A stretch of 64,000 nucleotides of DNA from Candidatus Chlorohelix allophototropha. Its GTDB lineage: Bacteria > Chloroflexota > Chloroflexia > Chloroheliales > Chloroheliaceae. Positions 33,774 to 42,749 of the stretch are shown here, piece by piece (position 1 is the first letter of the stretch; the number at the start of each line of letters is the position of its first letter). The translations under genes and the position numbers were made by a program. The notes below the pieces were generated by a model. The model searched no databases. It worked only from the letters and a program-made list of their open reading frames with translations, and was not told where the DNA came from. Location of the stretch: the NCBI RefSeq assembly GCF_030389965.1, contig NZ_CP128399.1, positions 1,116,001 through 1,180,000 of the forward strand, given 5' to 3'.

Positions 33774-34994
33774 ATGAATATGCAAGATACAAGCGTTATA
33801 GAACGAATAAAGAGTTTTAACAAAAATCGAAACCCTGAGTTATTATCCCTAAAATATGAGCGTATGAGCCAAGATGCCTTCAGCTTCTTCCGAGGCACCT
33901 GTCATCTATTTTACGAGGATTTGCCTACCGAGACACCACTTAACGAAGCCCCCGCTACATGGATTTGTGGTGATTTGCATTTTGAAAATTTCGGCAGCTA
34001 CAAAGGCGATAACAAGTTGGTGTATTTCGACCTCAATGATTTCGATGAAGCGATGCTTGCTCCTTGCATATGGGATATGGCGCGCTTCATTACCAGTATT
34101 ATGGTAGCATCACATTCATTGGGAATAGATCGAGTTGGAAGCCTTGAATTAAGTAGCGATGTGCTAAAAACGTACCGAAATACACTTTCGACTGGCAGAA
34201 TTAGCACCATTGAAAGAGATACAGCTACCGGGATGGTAAAAGAACTGCTACTCAGTCTAAAAAACCGTAGCCGTCGCGAATTTCTCGATAGTCGTACTCA
34301 AATAGTTAAGCAAAACCGAAAATTAATAATCGACCCTAAGCGTACTTTACAGGTAGCCCCTGAAGAGCGCACCAGAATAACCAGCTTTATGGAAAAATGG
34401 GCGCTCAAGCAAAGCGAACCGAACTTCTTCAAGCTTCTAGATATGGCTAAAAGGATAGCGGGAAACAGCTCACTTGGAATTGAGCGTTATGTGCTGCTGG
34501 TTGAAGGGGAAGGCTCTCAGCACCGAAATTATTTGTTAGACCTCAAGTTTGAGGGTGTTTCATCGTTACAACCCTATCTGAAATTGGCACAACCCAATTG
34601 GGCTAATCAAGCGGTGCGCGTAGCAACAATCCAGAAAAGAGTTCAGGGTACACCGCCTGCACTGCTACAAGCTGTAGCAATCGGGGAAAAATCCTATCTG
34701 ATGCGTGAGTTGCAACCTACGCAAGATAGAGTTAACCTTACGCTATGCAACGGAAAATTGCGCAGACTGGAAAAAGTAGCTAATCAAATGGTACAACTCG
34801 TTGCATGGGGGCAGTTGCGTAGCGGAGGGCGACAGGGTAGCGCAAGTGCCGATGAAATGATAGAGTTTGCAGCCTCCAATAAATGGGTCAAACCTCTCCT
34901 TGAATATGCCACAGCATATGCCTTAAAAGTACAAAGCGATTATGCTATTTACAAAATTGCTTATAACCAAGGTGACTTCAAATTTTCAAATTAA
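33774..34994 (+). CDS. DUF2252 family protein
   Basis: 406 residues. It has the kinase-like DUF2252 signatures: KYERMSQDAFSFFRGTCHLFYEDL near the start, WICGDLHFENFGSYKG, and VYFDLNDFDEAMLAPCIWDMARF. Later comes MRELQPTQDRVNL, with A.LVAWGQLRSGGRQGSA at the C-terminal side. The GDLH.EN and D.ND.D motifs match the catalytic and metal loops of aminoglycoside-phosphotransferase-like folds, but no substrate is known. AAGGCGCAAGGGAAG lies before the ATG. It follows a transporter gene by 21 nt. Confidence 0.9.
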   Translation: MNMQDTSVIERIKSFNKNRNPELLSLKYERMSQDAFSFFRGTCHLFYEDLPTETPLNEAPATWICGDLHFENFGSYKGDNKLVYFDLNDFDEAMLAPCIWDMARFITSIMVASHSLGIDRVGSLELSSDVLKTYRNTLSTGRISTIERDTATGMVKELLLSLKNRSRREFLDSRTQIVKQNRKLIIDPKRTLQVAPEERTRITSFMEKWALKQSEPNFFKLLDMAKRIAGNSSLGIERYVLLVEGEGSQHRNYLLDLKFEGVSSLQPYLKLAQPNWANQAVRVATIQKRVQGTPPALLQAVAIGEKSYLMRELQPTQDRVNLTLCNGKLRRLEKVANQMVQLVAWGQLRSGGRQGSASADEMIEFAASNKWVKPLLEYATAYALKVQSDYAIYKIAYNQGDFKFSN

Positions 34995-35241
34995 AGCTCC
35001 TATGTAAAAGCATATTTATAGCAACTTATTCCAGAATATGGTAATATCTGCTAACTTACCTCAGCGAAGTAAATAATCTCATTTGATATTCAATTATTGT
35101 TGTACTAAGCTAATTATGGTAACCGATTGCACCCAGTGCAACAGGTGTTTATATTTTATCCACAGGAACTGAGGTGAAATTTAGCAGCTAACATATTATT
35201 AAAACTTTGAAAATCTATAAGAATAGAAGGATATCATACTT

Positions 35242-35613
35242 ATGAATACAGCATTTTGGATATTACAGGGGTTGTTAGGGTTGGCATTTCTGGCTGCTGG
35301 TATTATGAAAGCCACACAACCTCTTGAGAACCTTTCCACACGAATGGATTGGGTTAAACAAGTTCCCGCTGGTTTGGTACGCTTTATCGGTATAGCGGAG
35401 GTGTTAGGCGCAATCGGCTTAATAGTTCCGGCAGTTACCGGTATTGCAAGCATCTTAACACCTATAGCCGCCTCGGCGCTTGCAGTGGTGATGTTATTAG
35501 CAGCAGGTTTTCATTACAACCGGAAAGAGTATAATCGCATTGCTCCTAGTGCGGTTCTCTTTGTATTGACTGTAGTGGTAGCGGTAGGACGCTTTGCAAT
35601 TAGACCATTTTAA
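35242..35613 (+). CDS. DoxX family membrane protein
   Basis: 123 residues, four TM helices. The pattern LLGLAFLAAGIMKATQP in TM1, WVKQVPAGLVRFIGIAEVLGAIGLIVPAVTG and the following small helices are typical of DoxX-like proteins. AGAAGGATA serves as ribosome binding site. A YgiD-like dioxygenase gene follows after 13 nt; DoxX genes are often coupled to redox enzymes. Its exact role is unknown. Confidence 0.87.
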   Translation: MNTAFWILQGLLGLAFLAAGIMKATQPLENLSTRMDWVKQVPAGLVRFIGIAEVLGAIGLIVPAVTGIASILTPIAASALAVVMLLAAGFHYNRKEYNRIAPSAVLFVLTVVVAVGRFAIRPF

Positions 35614-35626
35614 GGGAATATGTTAG

Positions 35627-36439
35627 ATGTCAAATAACCTTACTGGAGAAAATCTGTTTTCATTTTCAGACCAAAAACTGCCCGCCCTTTTTATAGGGCA
35701 TGGCAGCCCTATGAACGCCATTGAAGATAACGAATTCAGTCGTAGTTGGGAAGAATTGGGCAAAACCTTGCCAAGACCACACGCAATTCTATGCATCTCA
35801 GCCCACTGGGAAACGCGAGGCACACAGGTTACGGCAATGACCCAGCCTGAGACGATACATGACTTTGGCGGGTTTCCGCAAGAACTTTTCGAATATCAGT
35901 ATCCCGCTCCCGGCTCACCTGAACTAGCAAAATTGGTTCAAGAAATAGTGCAACTCACCAAAGTTGAGCCAGACCTAAGTTGGGGTTTGGATCACGGCAC
36001 ATGGTCAATCCTAACAAAAATTTACCCTGAAGCCGATATACCAATAGTTCAATTGAGCTTGGATCGCACCAAAGAACCTGCCTATCACTATGCCTTGGGC
36101 AAAGAACTAAGAGCCTTACGCAACCGAGGCGTTATGATAATCGGCAGTGGCAATATAGTACACAACCTGCGTTTCTTGTCTTTTCAGATAACAGCCTACG
36201 ATTGGGCAATTGAGTTTGATACTCTGATCAAACAATTGATAGAAAAAGGCGACCACGAATCTATAGTTAATTTTCGAAATCTGGGAAAAGCAGCGCAGCT
36301 TTCTATTCCAACCAGCGAACACTTTTTACCACTACTATATATTTTGGCGCTTCAAGAAGAAACAGATAGCCTTCGTTTTTTTGCAGAGCAATTTTCAATG
36401 GGTTCTCTTTCGATGAGTTCAGTCTGCTTGGAGGCATAA
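35627..36439 (+). CDS. YgiD-like (LigB-fold) extradiol dioxygenase
   Basis: 270 residues of the class III extradiol ring-cleavage fold. Metal and active-site motifs are LFIGHGSPMNAIEDN, ILCISAHWETRG, the GLDHGTWSIL block and GSGNIVHNLR. Family members (E. coli YgiD, plant DODA) cleave DOPA-like catechols with Zn or Fe. The metal-binding histidines all appear present. The ATG has a weak ribosome binding site (AAGGGAATATG). It is 13 nt behind doxX. The natural substrate in bacteria is not settled. Confidence 0.9.
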   Translation: MSNNLTGENLFSFSDQKLPALFIGHGSPMNAIEDNEFSRSWEELGKTLPRPHAILCISAHWETRGTQVTAMTQPETIHDFGGFPQELFEYQYPAPGSPELAKLVQEIVQLTKVEPDLSWGLDHGTWSILTKIYPEADIPIVQLSLDRTKEPAYHYALGKELRALRNRGVMIIGSGNIVHNLRFLSFQITAYDWAIEFDTLIKQLIEKGDHESIVNFRNLGKAAQLSIPTSEHFLPLLYILALQEETDSLRFFAEQFSMGSLSMSSVCLEA

Positions 36440-36574
36440 TATCAGCTTGACTTGTTATTCTTGAGTATATCAATTAAATAGGTGAACAATTTTTAACTTG
36501 ACAGTTTTCACTTTTCTTATTATTATTTGTTTAGCCTTTTAACAGGCAAGGCTTAATAACAGAATATTGTAGCT

Positions 36575-36697
36575 CTTATCCAGAGAGGTGGAGGGTAAAA
36601 GGCCCTGTGAAGCCCGGCAACCAACGCAAGTTAAAACTAATATGCGTAAGGTGCCAATTCCGGCGTAACCATTTAACAGGTTTGCGCAAGATAAGGG
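36575..36697 (+). promoter_or_regulatory. SAM-I (S-box) riboswitch aptamer
   Basis: CTTATC (36575-36580) closes P1 with GATAAG (36690-36695). The conserved core is present: CAGAGAGGTGGAGGG, GGCCCTGTGAAGCCCGGCAACC (split as two conserved blocks) and AAGGTGCCAATTCC. This is the canonical SAM-I consensus. SAM binding stabilises P1 and allows the downstream terminator to form. Confidence 0.95.
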
Positions 36698-36702
36698 AAT
36701 CT

Positions 36703-36777
36703 TTCGGTTTCTAAAACCGGTAATTCAAAAGAAGATTTAACCCCCTTATCTAGTTGCAGATAAGCGGGTTTTTTTAT
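36703..36777 (+). terminator. SAM-riboswitch expression platform and terminator
   Basis: A small CGGTTT/AAACCG hairpin (about 36705-36719) is followed by a strong terminator: AACCCCCTTATCT (36739-36751), loop, AGATAAGCGGGTT (36758-36770), then TTTTTTT. The CTTATC repeats that of P1, so it can compete for GATAAG of the aptamer, giving the antiterminator switch. Confidence 0.85.
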
Positions 36778-36839
36778 TGCCCGCCCAAGCTCAGTTTTTA
36801 AAAATAGTAAATCAATTCGCAAAGGGAAGGGTACGAGAA

Positions 36840-38000
36840 ATGAGTTTAACATTACCGATTTATTTGGACTATAACGCGACTACCCCAGTAGACGAGCGAG
36901 TTTTGGAGGCAATGTTGCCTTATTTTTCAAGAAAATTCGGTAATGCCGCCAGCGACCATTTGTTCGGGCATGAAGTGCAGGGTTCCATATACAAAGCGCG
37001 TCGTCAAATAGCCAATCTTATTGGCGCAAAAGCGGAAAATATCGTTTTCACCAGCGGGGCAACCGAATCTGACAATATCGCGCTCTTTGGAATTGCAGAA
37101 AAATATGCTACTAAAGGCGATCATATAATCACCTGCGTTACAGAGCATAAAGCAATTCTAGATTCAGCCCGCCGCCTTGAGCAATTGGGTAAAAATATTA
37201 CTTTTCTGCCGGTTGACCAATATGGCAGAGTTGATCCTGAAGCAGTACGAAACGCCATTACTCCTCACACAATCCTAATTTCTATTATGGCTGCCAATAA
37301 CGAGATCGGCACAATTCCCGATCTGAAAGCAATTGGCGCGATTGCGCGCGAGCATGGGGTGCTGTTCCATACTGATGGCGCACAATATGTTGGGCATTTA
37401 CCCTTGAATGTCGATGAATACAATATAGACCTCCTTTCCATTTCCGCTCACAAAATTTACGGACCAAAGGGAATCGGCGCTTTATATATCAGACCGGGTG
37501 TTGAGGTAGAGCCGGTAATTTACGGGGGCGGGCATGAACAGGGTGTACGCTCTGGAACATTAAATGTGCCGGGTATCGTGGGTTTTGGCGAAGCAGCTCA
37601 AATTTGCGCGGAACATTTGGAGACAGAAGTGCCACGCTTGCGAAATTTGACTCAGCGCCTATGGGAAGGTATCAGCAAAGCAGTAGAAGGTGTTGAACTG
37701 AACGGACATCCTACCGAACGCTTACCTCACAATCTTAATATCAGCATAAAAGGCATAAGCAGTCGTGAATTGATTGTGCAATTGGGCGACATTGCTATCT
37801 CAGCGGGTAGCGCTTGTAATGCAGCTGTTGCAAAAGCTTCGCATGTTATCTCTGCGCTCGGTTTTGGGGAAGAACGTGGATTGACCAGCCTACGGTTCGG
37901 GTTGGGGAGATATAACACTGAAGAGGAAATAGATTACGTAATTGAAAAGGTAATCGGGTTGGCAAACAGTAAAACCCACGTACTAAGCTATAGCGCGTAA
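36840..38000 (+). CDS. Cysteine desulfurase, IscS/NifS family
   Basis: 386 residues from the ATG at 36840 (GGGAAGGG upstream); an earlier start at 36777 would begin inside the terminator. YLDYNATTPVDERVLEAM is the family start, VFTSGATESDNIAL binds the cofactor, and SISAHKIYGPKGIG carries the PLP lysine. The active Cys lies in the SAGSACNAAV loop. It removes sulfur from cysteine for Fe-S clusters or thio-cofactors; some relatives also deliver selenium. Control by a SAM-I riboswitch points to a role in methionine/cysteine sulfur balance instead of a general Fe-S operon (no iscU nearby). The exact NifS, IscS or CsdA subtype is not certain. Confidence 0.92.
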   Translation: MSLTLPIYLDYNATTPVDERVLEAMLPYFSRKFGNAASDHLFGHEVQGSIYKARRQIANLIGAKAENIVFTSGATESDNIALFGIAEKYATKGDHIITCVTEHKAILDSARRLEQLGKNITFLPVDQYGRVDPEAVRNAITPHTILISIMAANNEIGTIPDLKAIGAIAREHGVLFHTDGAQYVGHLPLNVDEYNIDLLSISAHKIYGPKGIGALYIRPGVEVEPVIYGGGHEQGVRSGTLNVPGIVGFGEAAQICAEHLETEVPRLRNLTQRLWEGISKAVEGVELNGHPTERLPHNLNISIKGISSRELIVQLGDIAISAGSACNAAVAKASHVISALGFGEERGLTSLRFGLGRYNTEEEIDYVIEKVIGLANSKTHVLSYSA

Positions 38001-38009
38001 AATCTTGGG

Positions 38010-38045
38010 GAAGGGGATGAGGGTTGCAGTAACCGCATCCCCTTC
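38010..38045 (+). terminator. Hairpin between convergent genes
   Basis: GAAGGGGATG (38010-38019) pairs with CATCCCCTTC (38036-38045), with a nested GGTT/AACC pair. It probably ends the desulfurase transcript and may serve the convergent minus-strand gene, though no long T-tract follows. Confidence 0.6.
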
Positions 38046-38064
38046 GAAATTACAGAAGGACTTA

Positions 38065-38841
38065 TCAGCCTTTTTCAGGTTCAGTGGGTTTAGCACTACC
38101 CCTGCTACGCAAACCAATTATCATCGCGCCAACACCAATCAAAATGCCAACTACGCCTGCAACAAGCCCTACTATACCAAATAAAGCGGCATTATCGGCA
38201 GCAGATTTAGCATCCTGAGCCGTTTTTTGCTGTGCCAGCAATTGATCCTTAAGCGCTTGAACATCGGAAGAAGCTACCGAAGCAGCAACCGGAGTTATAG
38301 TAGTCGAAGGTACACTTGTAGCAACTTGAACCGCAGAATTAAAGCCCGGTTTGTCAGGAAATTGAATGGCTGTCAAGGGTTGCACACTATCGAAAGTATT
38401 TGGGCTGGAAACAAACTTTTCATCTATCTTGTCCTGACCGATAGAGCCGAAGAAATGAAAGGCATAATCCCCGATTTTGGTAGGAATAAAAATCGCATCA
38501 TATTTACCGGGATTGCGCGGCACCGGTAATAAGGTAAGCGGCATAGACTGGCTTCCATAAATAACCTCCGCTTTGAGGGTATCAAAAGCGCCCGTCTCCC
38601 CATTAGAATAAGTGCCATCTCCTTTAGAATCGCATTTGCCCCGACATATAAGTAATTCAAGACCATTAGCGATACCCTGATAAGTTGGCTCAGAAATCCA
38701 ACCTACCCTGAATAGGTACTTTCCGCTACTAACCTCGCGATCTTCATGCGCGCTGGCAATTCGGGTTTCAGCCAAAATCGGCAATAGCAAGAATAGCAAT
38801 AAAACTAGCAGACTTATTTTTACCAGATTAGATTTGTTCAC
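38065..38841 (-). CDS. Secreted, membrane-anchored protein next to CopC
   Basis: 258 residues with a GTG start. A signal peptide ends around ASAHEDRE. The outer part starts with SSGKYLFRVGWISEPTYQGIANGLEL, a pattern often found in exported proteins encoded beside CopC-type copper proteins. The C-terminus has a Gln/Ala coiled-coil stretch (LKDQLLAQQKTAQDAKSAADNA) and one TM helix (ALFGIVGLVAGVVGILIGVGAMII) with a basic tail. A role in copper handling is inferred from the neighbour, which lies 81 nt upstream on the same strand. Confidence 0.78.
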   Translation of the reverse strand: MNKSNLVKISLLVLLLFLLLPILAETRIASAHEDREVSSGKYLFRVGWISEPTYQGIANGLELLICRGKCDSKGDGTYSNGETGAFDTLKAEVIYGSQSMPLTLLPVPRNPGKYDAIFIPTKIGDYAFHFFGSIGQDKIDEKFVSSPNTFDSVQPLTAIQFPDKPGFNSAVQVATSVPSTTITPVAASVASSDVQALKDQLLAQQKTAQDAKSAADNAALFGIVGLVAGVVGILIGVGAMIIGLRSRGSAKPTEPEKG

Positions 38842-38922
38842 CTGAAACCCACATCCTCTTGATAAACTCTAGATTTACATCGCTTCTGCCAAGCATACAC
38901 TTATGTCAACTTCATGGCAGGG

Positions 38923-39510
38923 TTAGCGGTTTCTCTGTCTATTGATTACAAATCCAGCGCTTGCCAGAATCAGGATTGAGGTAAGCAACACTAGAGGAGC
39001 TAGTAGACTGAAACTATCCTTATTAATTCCAAGCCCTGTGCTAGGCAGTTGAGTAAGAGAAGTATCATAGCTTTCGGTTTGCGTGACAGCATTCGCGTCA
39101 CCCGCTGAAACTGCACCACTTTTCGCTACAGTAAAGCTGAACTCACCGTTTACAACACCGCTATCATCCTCGGTAAAAGTACGAAATTTAACGGTATATT
39201 TTCCATCCGAAAGGGTTGTTAAGCTAATAGTAGCCGTATCCTTATCAACTTTGAGATCACCCTTATCGACAACTTTACCAGTTGAGTCCAGTACCTGTAA
39301 TTTAGTTAGGTCTGTGCTGGTGTCCTCGGTAAAAGTTAAAGTTAAGGTAACCGGAGAACTATTTAAAACTGCATTCGGTAAAATGCTAGAGGTTTTAAGC
39401 TGTGAATGCGCTAACGCTATACTAAATTGAAGAAGGAATAGCGTCAACAGTGACAGAGTTGTTGCCAATCCAATTCTTTTAATAAGGCTTTGCCTTTTTT
39501 TCCCGATCAT
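38923..39510 (-). CDS. CopC-domain protein with an LPxTG-like C-terminal anchor
   Basis: 195 residues from the ATG at 39510, which has AAAGGAG 5 nt upstream; an earlier in-frame ATG at 39531 lies before that site. A signal peptide ends IALA, leaving HSQLKTSSILPN, so the mature protein starts with His, as in the copper-binding histidine brace of CopC. The beta-sandwich (VTLTLTFTEDTSTDLTKL, GKYTVKFRTFTEDDSGVVNGEFSFTV) is typical. The C-terminus ends with LPSTG (155-159), a hydrophobic stretch and NRQRNR, a textbook cell-wall sorting signal that is unusual on a CopC protein. It probably binds Cu(I)/Cu(II) at the cell surface. Same-strand secreted gene downstream. Confidence 0.85.
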   Translation of the reverse strand: MIGKKRQSLIKRIGLATTLSLLTLFLLQFSIALAHSQLKTSSILPNAVLNSSPVTLTLTFTEDTSTDLTKLQVLDSTGKVVDKGDLKVDKDTATISLTTLSDGKYTVKFRTFTEDDSGVVNGEFSFTVAKSGAVSAGDANAVTQTESYDTSLTQLPSTGLGINKDSFSLLAPLVLLTSILILASAGFVINRQRNR

Positions 39511-39931
39511 AAAGACTCCTTTCAAGTACATCGGTTTACCAAAGATACTTCAGTGTTGTTCTAATTTAGCTCAAGCGCAATAACGAGGAAGAATTAGCCC
39601 TAGAATTATTTCCATTTTATATAGCCCTAAGAATAGAGGCTTATAGTTGCTGTAGCCTGATTTCTTGCATTTATAAAAGGCTGTACTGCATAATGGGAAA
39701 ATATTACAGTAGAAAAAACAACTTGTATTTTCAATAATGGTTTAATTCTACACAAATGTAATGCACTTCCAGATTATAGGTCTTTATCATTAATTTTGGA
39801 TTAATAATAAGGGCTTGGCAATAGCTCTTTACTGTCACATATAGCTATAAAAGAACTATAACTTACAAGCTCATTAGTAGCACATTCTGATTATTTGTCT
39901 CTAATAAGGATCTATGCAGGAGGGTAAAACT
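39511..39931. other. Divergent intergenic region
   Basis: 421 nt between the copC-like gene (minus) and the SDR gene (plus). AT-rich, with no reading frame or RNA family recognised. Promoters for both genes are expected but no clear consensus stands out. Confidence 0.5.
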
Positions 39932-40798
39932 ATGCAGAATTTTGCAGGCAAAGTGGCAGTTATTACCGGGGCTGCCAGCGGTATTGGAAAAGGTTTGGCA
40001 GAGAAATGTGTTAGAGAAGGTATGAGGGTAGTGCTGGCAGATTTTGAAGAACAAGCTTTGCAGCAAACTGTCACAGAATTGCGCGCTTTTGGAGAGCAAG
40101 CCATTTTGCCTGTAATCATAAATGTTGCAAAAGAGGATCAGGTTTTAGACCTTGCCTCACAAACCATTGCAGAATTTGGCGCAGTAGATTTCCTTTTTAA
40201 TAACGCCGGAGTAGGGGTAAACAAACCGATTTGGGAATTTACCCATGCGGATTGGGAGTGGGTACTAAGTGTTAACTTATGGGGTGTTATTAACGGTATC
40301 CATGCTTTTCTTCCATTGATGCTCAAACAAGAGCAAGGAGGACACATTATAAATACCAGTTCGGTTTCCGGTTTGACCTCCGCGCCCTATATGGCTCCTT
40401 ATAATATTACCAAACATGGCATTGTGACCCTATCTGAAACGCTCTATATTGATTTACAGGTAGCAGGTTATAAACATATCAAAGTATCGGTGCTTTGCCC
40501 CGGTTTTGTAAACACCCGCGCTTATGATGCCGAACGCAATCGCCCAGCAGAATGGCAAAATCCTTCCCGTGAAATAGCGCCTGAGGAAGTGCAACGTTAC
40601 GAAATGGGACGTAAAGCCCTTGAGGGTGGTATGGCTCCTTCCGAAGTTGCAGATAAAACTTTTGCGGCAATTAAGGATGAGAAATTCTATATTCTCACCC
40701 ATCCTCACTTTAATCCGGTAATCCAAATGCGGATGGAAGATATTTTACTGGGTCGTAATCCCATGTCTGCTAGACCTCAAGGTCGCCCTTCCAATTAG
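39932..40798 (+). CDS. Short-chain dehydrogenase/reductase
   Basis: 288 residues from the ATG at 39932. AGGAGG at 39918-39923 supports this start over the in-frame ATG at 39914. The NAD(P)-binding motif is TGAASGIG. NNAGVG follows, the catalytic Ser is in INTSSVSG, and the YNITK block gives Tyr and Lys. ADFEE at the end of strand 2 indicates NAD(H) preference. The C-terminal substrate region (CPGFVNTRAYDAERNRP) is of the classical type. The substrate is unknown. Monocistronic. Confidence 0.92.
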   Translation: MQNFAGKVAVITGAASGIGKGLAEKCVREGMRVVLADFEEQALQQTVTELRAFGEQAILPVIINVAKEDQVLDLASQTIAEFGAVDFLFNNAGVGVNKPIWEFTHADWEWVLSVNLWGVINGIHAFLPLMLKQEQGGHIINTSSVSGLTSAPYMAPYNITKHGIVTLSETLYIDLQVAGYKHIKVSVLCPGFVNTRAYDAERNRPAEWQNPSREIAPEEVQRYEMGRKALEGGMAPSEVADKTFAAIKDEKFYILTHPHFNPVIQMRMEDILLGRNPMSARPQGRPSN

Positions 40799-40872
40799 AG
40801 CTATAAAGAACAAGTAGAGTAAGAGTTGCCAAAATAAGCTTATGCCAACTCTTACTCTACCATTTCAGCTAA

Positions 40873-41424
40873 TTAGAACCTCAATTGCAAGAGTTGCAAT
40901 CTGGAACGAATCAGCATATCTATGTTATTGAGAGCGCCCTCTAGTTTTGTAGCTTCCCCTGCATGATTCCACAAATCGGCAGTAATTGCGCGAATACGCT
41001 GGTTGAGTTCATCGGCAAATTGCACCAACTGACAATCTAATTGAACAAGTTGGTTTAATAAGGGCAACTCATCGCGTATACGACCCCAGATTTTATCCTG
41101 AGTCGGAACAGGCATCCCCAATATCCGAGCGCCTAATTCTCTGAGACGCTCTCGCAAGAGAGTTAAATCTCTAAGGCGGTTTATTGCCTCCGAGTTTGGA
41201 AAAGGATTTTCGCGGGTTGCCGCAGGAATGTACTGACGCTGGTAATCCATTTCAAGTCTAGCAATTAGCTCTGCCGCTTCATTGAGAGATTTAGTAGCTC
41301 TCTGGCGTACCAACAAATCATCGGCACGTGCTTGATTCTTTTTGTCATAGAAATTATAACCATAACCCAACATTAGCAATTCAAGTTGCTGCTTAAATGG
41401 GTTATTTCCCTGTAGGTTACTCAT
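40873..41424 (-). CDS. Helical protein, partner of the SPFH-like protein
   Basis: 183 residues, mostly charged helices with heptad character (KSLNEAAELIARLEMDYQRQ, RLRDLTLLRERLRELGARI). No TM or signal peptide. The start codon overlaps the stop of the upstream gene (ATGA at 41421-41424), so it is translationally coupled and probably a physical partner. No known family was recognised. Confidence 0.78.
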   Translation of the reverse strand: MSNLQGNNPFKQQLELLMLGYGYNFYDKKNQARADDLLVRQRATKSLNEAAELIARLEMDYQRQYIPAATRENPFPNSEAINRLRDLTLLRERLRELGARILGMPVPTQDKIWGRIRDELPLLNQLVQLDCQLVQFADELNQRIRAITADLWNHAGEATKLEGALNNIDMLIRSRLQLLQLRF

Positions 41425-42338
41425 CTAGGTAACTCCGGATTTGGAGGCCATGGCTGGTTTGCCGCGGGAGGGCGTGGAGCTTGAGGGGGCATAGGCGGCA
41501 TCCCGCCTTGCGGTGGAGCTATAAAGCGTTCGGTATTCATAACTGGCGTAACCGACCCAATATTAAAGGGTTGCCCAATTGCCATATTTGGCGCGCTAAC
41601 AGTGCCACGTTCTGCCATTATCATAGCGGTATAGTAGCGAACCGCATCTAGCTCACTCAAGCCAAAGGCTTTTAAGGAAATGAGCGCTTTCATCCGCACA
41701 TCGCTTGGGCGCACCAAAACCTTGACCGTATCAAGGGAAATACCATAAGTGGCTAGAAATTGCTGGAGATGGCTATAAACCAATTGAGTCAAATCATGAA
41801 TCTTTTCATTTACTCGTTCCAGCGGTGTCACCTGTATTAGCTGGTTTATAGCCTGCTCGACTACCGGTCCGGCATAGGCATTTACTTCCATTGTATTTAT
41901 CATATGACCCCGATAGGGCATATGTTGTACCAGCGCCACTGCATTATCCGGGGTTGCCACATGAACATAATAATCCACATCGTATGCCATTTCAGCCATC
42001 TCACGAGAAAGCGCCAAGCCCGACGTTTTAATAACCAGCTTTGCCCGGTTAATGTAAATTGCTTCATATTGCCAAGGACTCTGTCCACCGTAAAAAGCTT
42101 GTTGAATTGAGCCGAATAGAATTTTCTGCGGGGTTTGCACCGGATATTGACCGGTCTCATAAACTGCTAGGATTGCACCTCGTGATTTCAATACGCAAAA
42201 ATGGTTGCTTTCAACGGTAAGCAGAGAGCCGTTGATAATATCGTTGTTCGGATAGTGCCAAAGTAGCACTTCGGGACCCATAATTTCTTGCCCATCATTG
42301 GTTAGGGTAGAAATAACCTGTCTAATTCCTGCCATCAT
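41421..42338 (-). CDS. SPFH/YdjI-like protein
   Basis: 305 residues with AGGAGAGG upstream. The N-terminal part follows the SPFH pattern of YdjI-like proteins: a start with LLWHYPNNDIINGSLLTVESNHFCVLKSRG and AVYETGQYPVQTP. The middle has the helical region (VNEKIHDLTQLVYSHLQQFLATYGI) then DTVKVLVRP, and the C-terminal tail is Pro/Gly/Met-rich. The N-terminal TM of true flotillins is absent. YdjI types are recruited to membranes by other proteins in stress or envelope repair. Coupled to the 183-residue helical gene. Confidence 0.8.
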   Translation of the reverse strand: MMAGIRQVISTLTNDGQEIMGPEVLLWHYPNNDIINGSLLTVESNHFCVLKSRGAILAVYETGQYPVQTPQKILFGSIQQAFYGGQSPWQYEAIYINRAKLVIKTSGLALSREMAEMAYDVDYYVHVATPDNAVALVQHMPYRGHMINTMEVNAYAGPVVEQAINQLIQVTPLERVNEKIHDLTQLVYSHLQQFLATYGISLDTVKVLVRPSDVRMKALISLKAFGLSELDAVRYYTAMIMAERGTVSAPNMAIGQPFNIGSVTPVMNTERFIAPPQGGMPPMPPQAPRPPAANQPWPPNPELPR

Positions 42339-42521
42339 AACACCTCTCCTGAAATAATTTTTCTCAAGGTTGAGTTGAGCATCAAAAAAGAACCGGAGTT
42401 CTTAACTTACCAATAACAAGAATTGCACTCGCTCATTCAGTTATAACAAAAACGAGAATTAATAAGTATGATACACAGCACTTTTTTCTAATGTTATTTT
42501 AATGTTAGCCTTTCAAAAAGC

Positions 42522-42749
42522 GATAACGTTGTTCAAAGTTTTGCTACCTAGCGAAAAGTAAGATTTTTCGTGAGGTAATCACATGCTCAGTGTTAGATCC
42601 TTACACCCACTTTTCTTATTTACTTTGAACAGGGAAAAACGCTATCATCTATTATTCTCTACCCGGCAGCTAAAAAAATTAAGGAGAATGCGAATAGTGC
42701 GGCAAACCAAGCGGGTGACCGGAAGTACGGCATAATCGGAAATTAGCTG
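42522..42749 (+). ncRNA. Candidate structured RNA in the long leader of bchH
   Basis: Two long-range helices were found by eye. GATAACGTT-GTTCAAAGT (42522-42539) can pair with ACTTTGAAC (42622-42630) and AACGCTATC (42638-42646), 17 of 18 bp, with one 7-nt bulge. CAGCTAA (42667-42673) pairs with TTAGCTG (42743-42749), enclosing a GC-rich part with smaller hairpins such as CCG-GAAGTA-CGG. Inside the first helix, CGAAAA/TTTTCG makes a local stem. The sequence does not match the cobalamin, c-di-GMP or T-box consensus. It stands in a 763-nt region without genes. Family unknown; strand is inferred. Confidence 0.4.
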
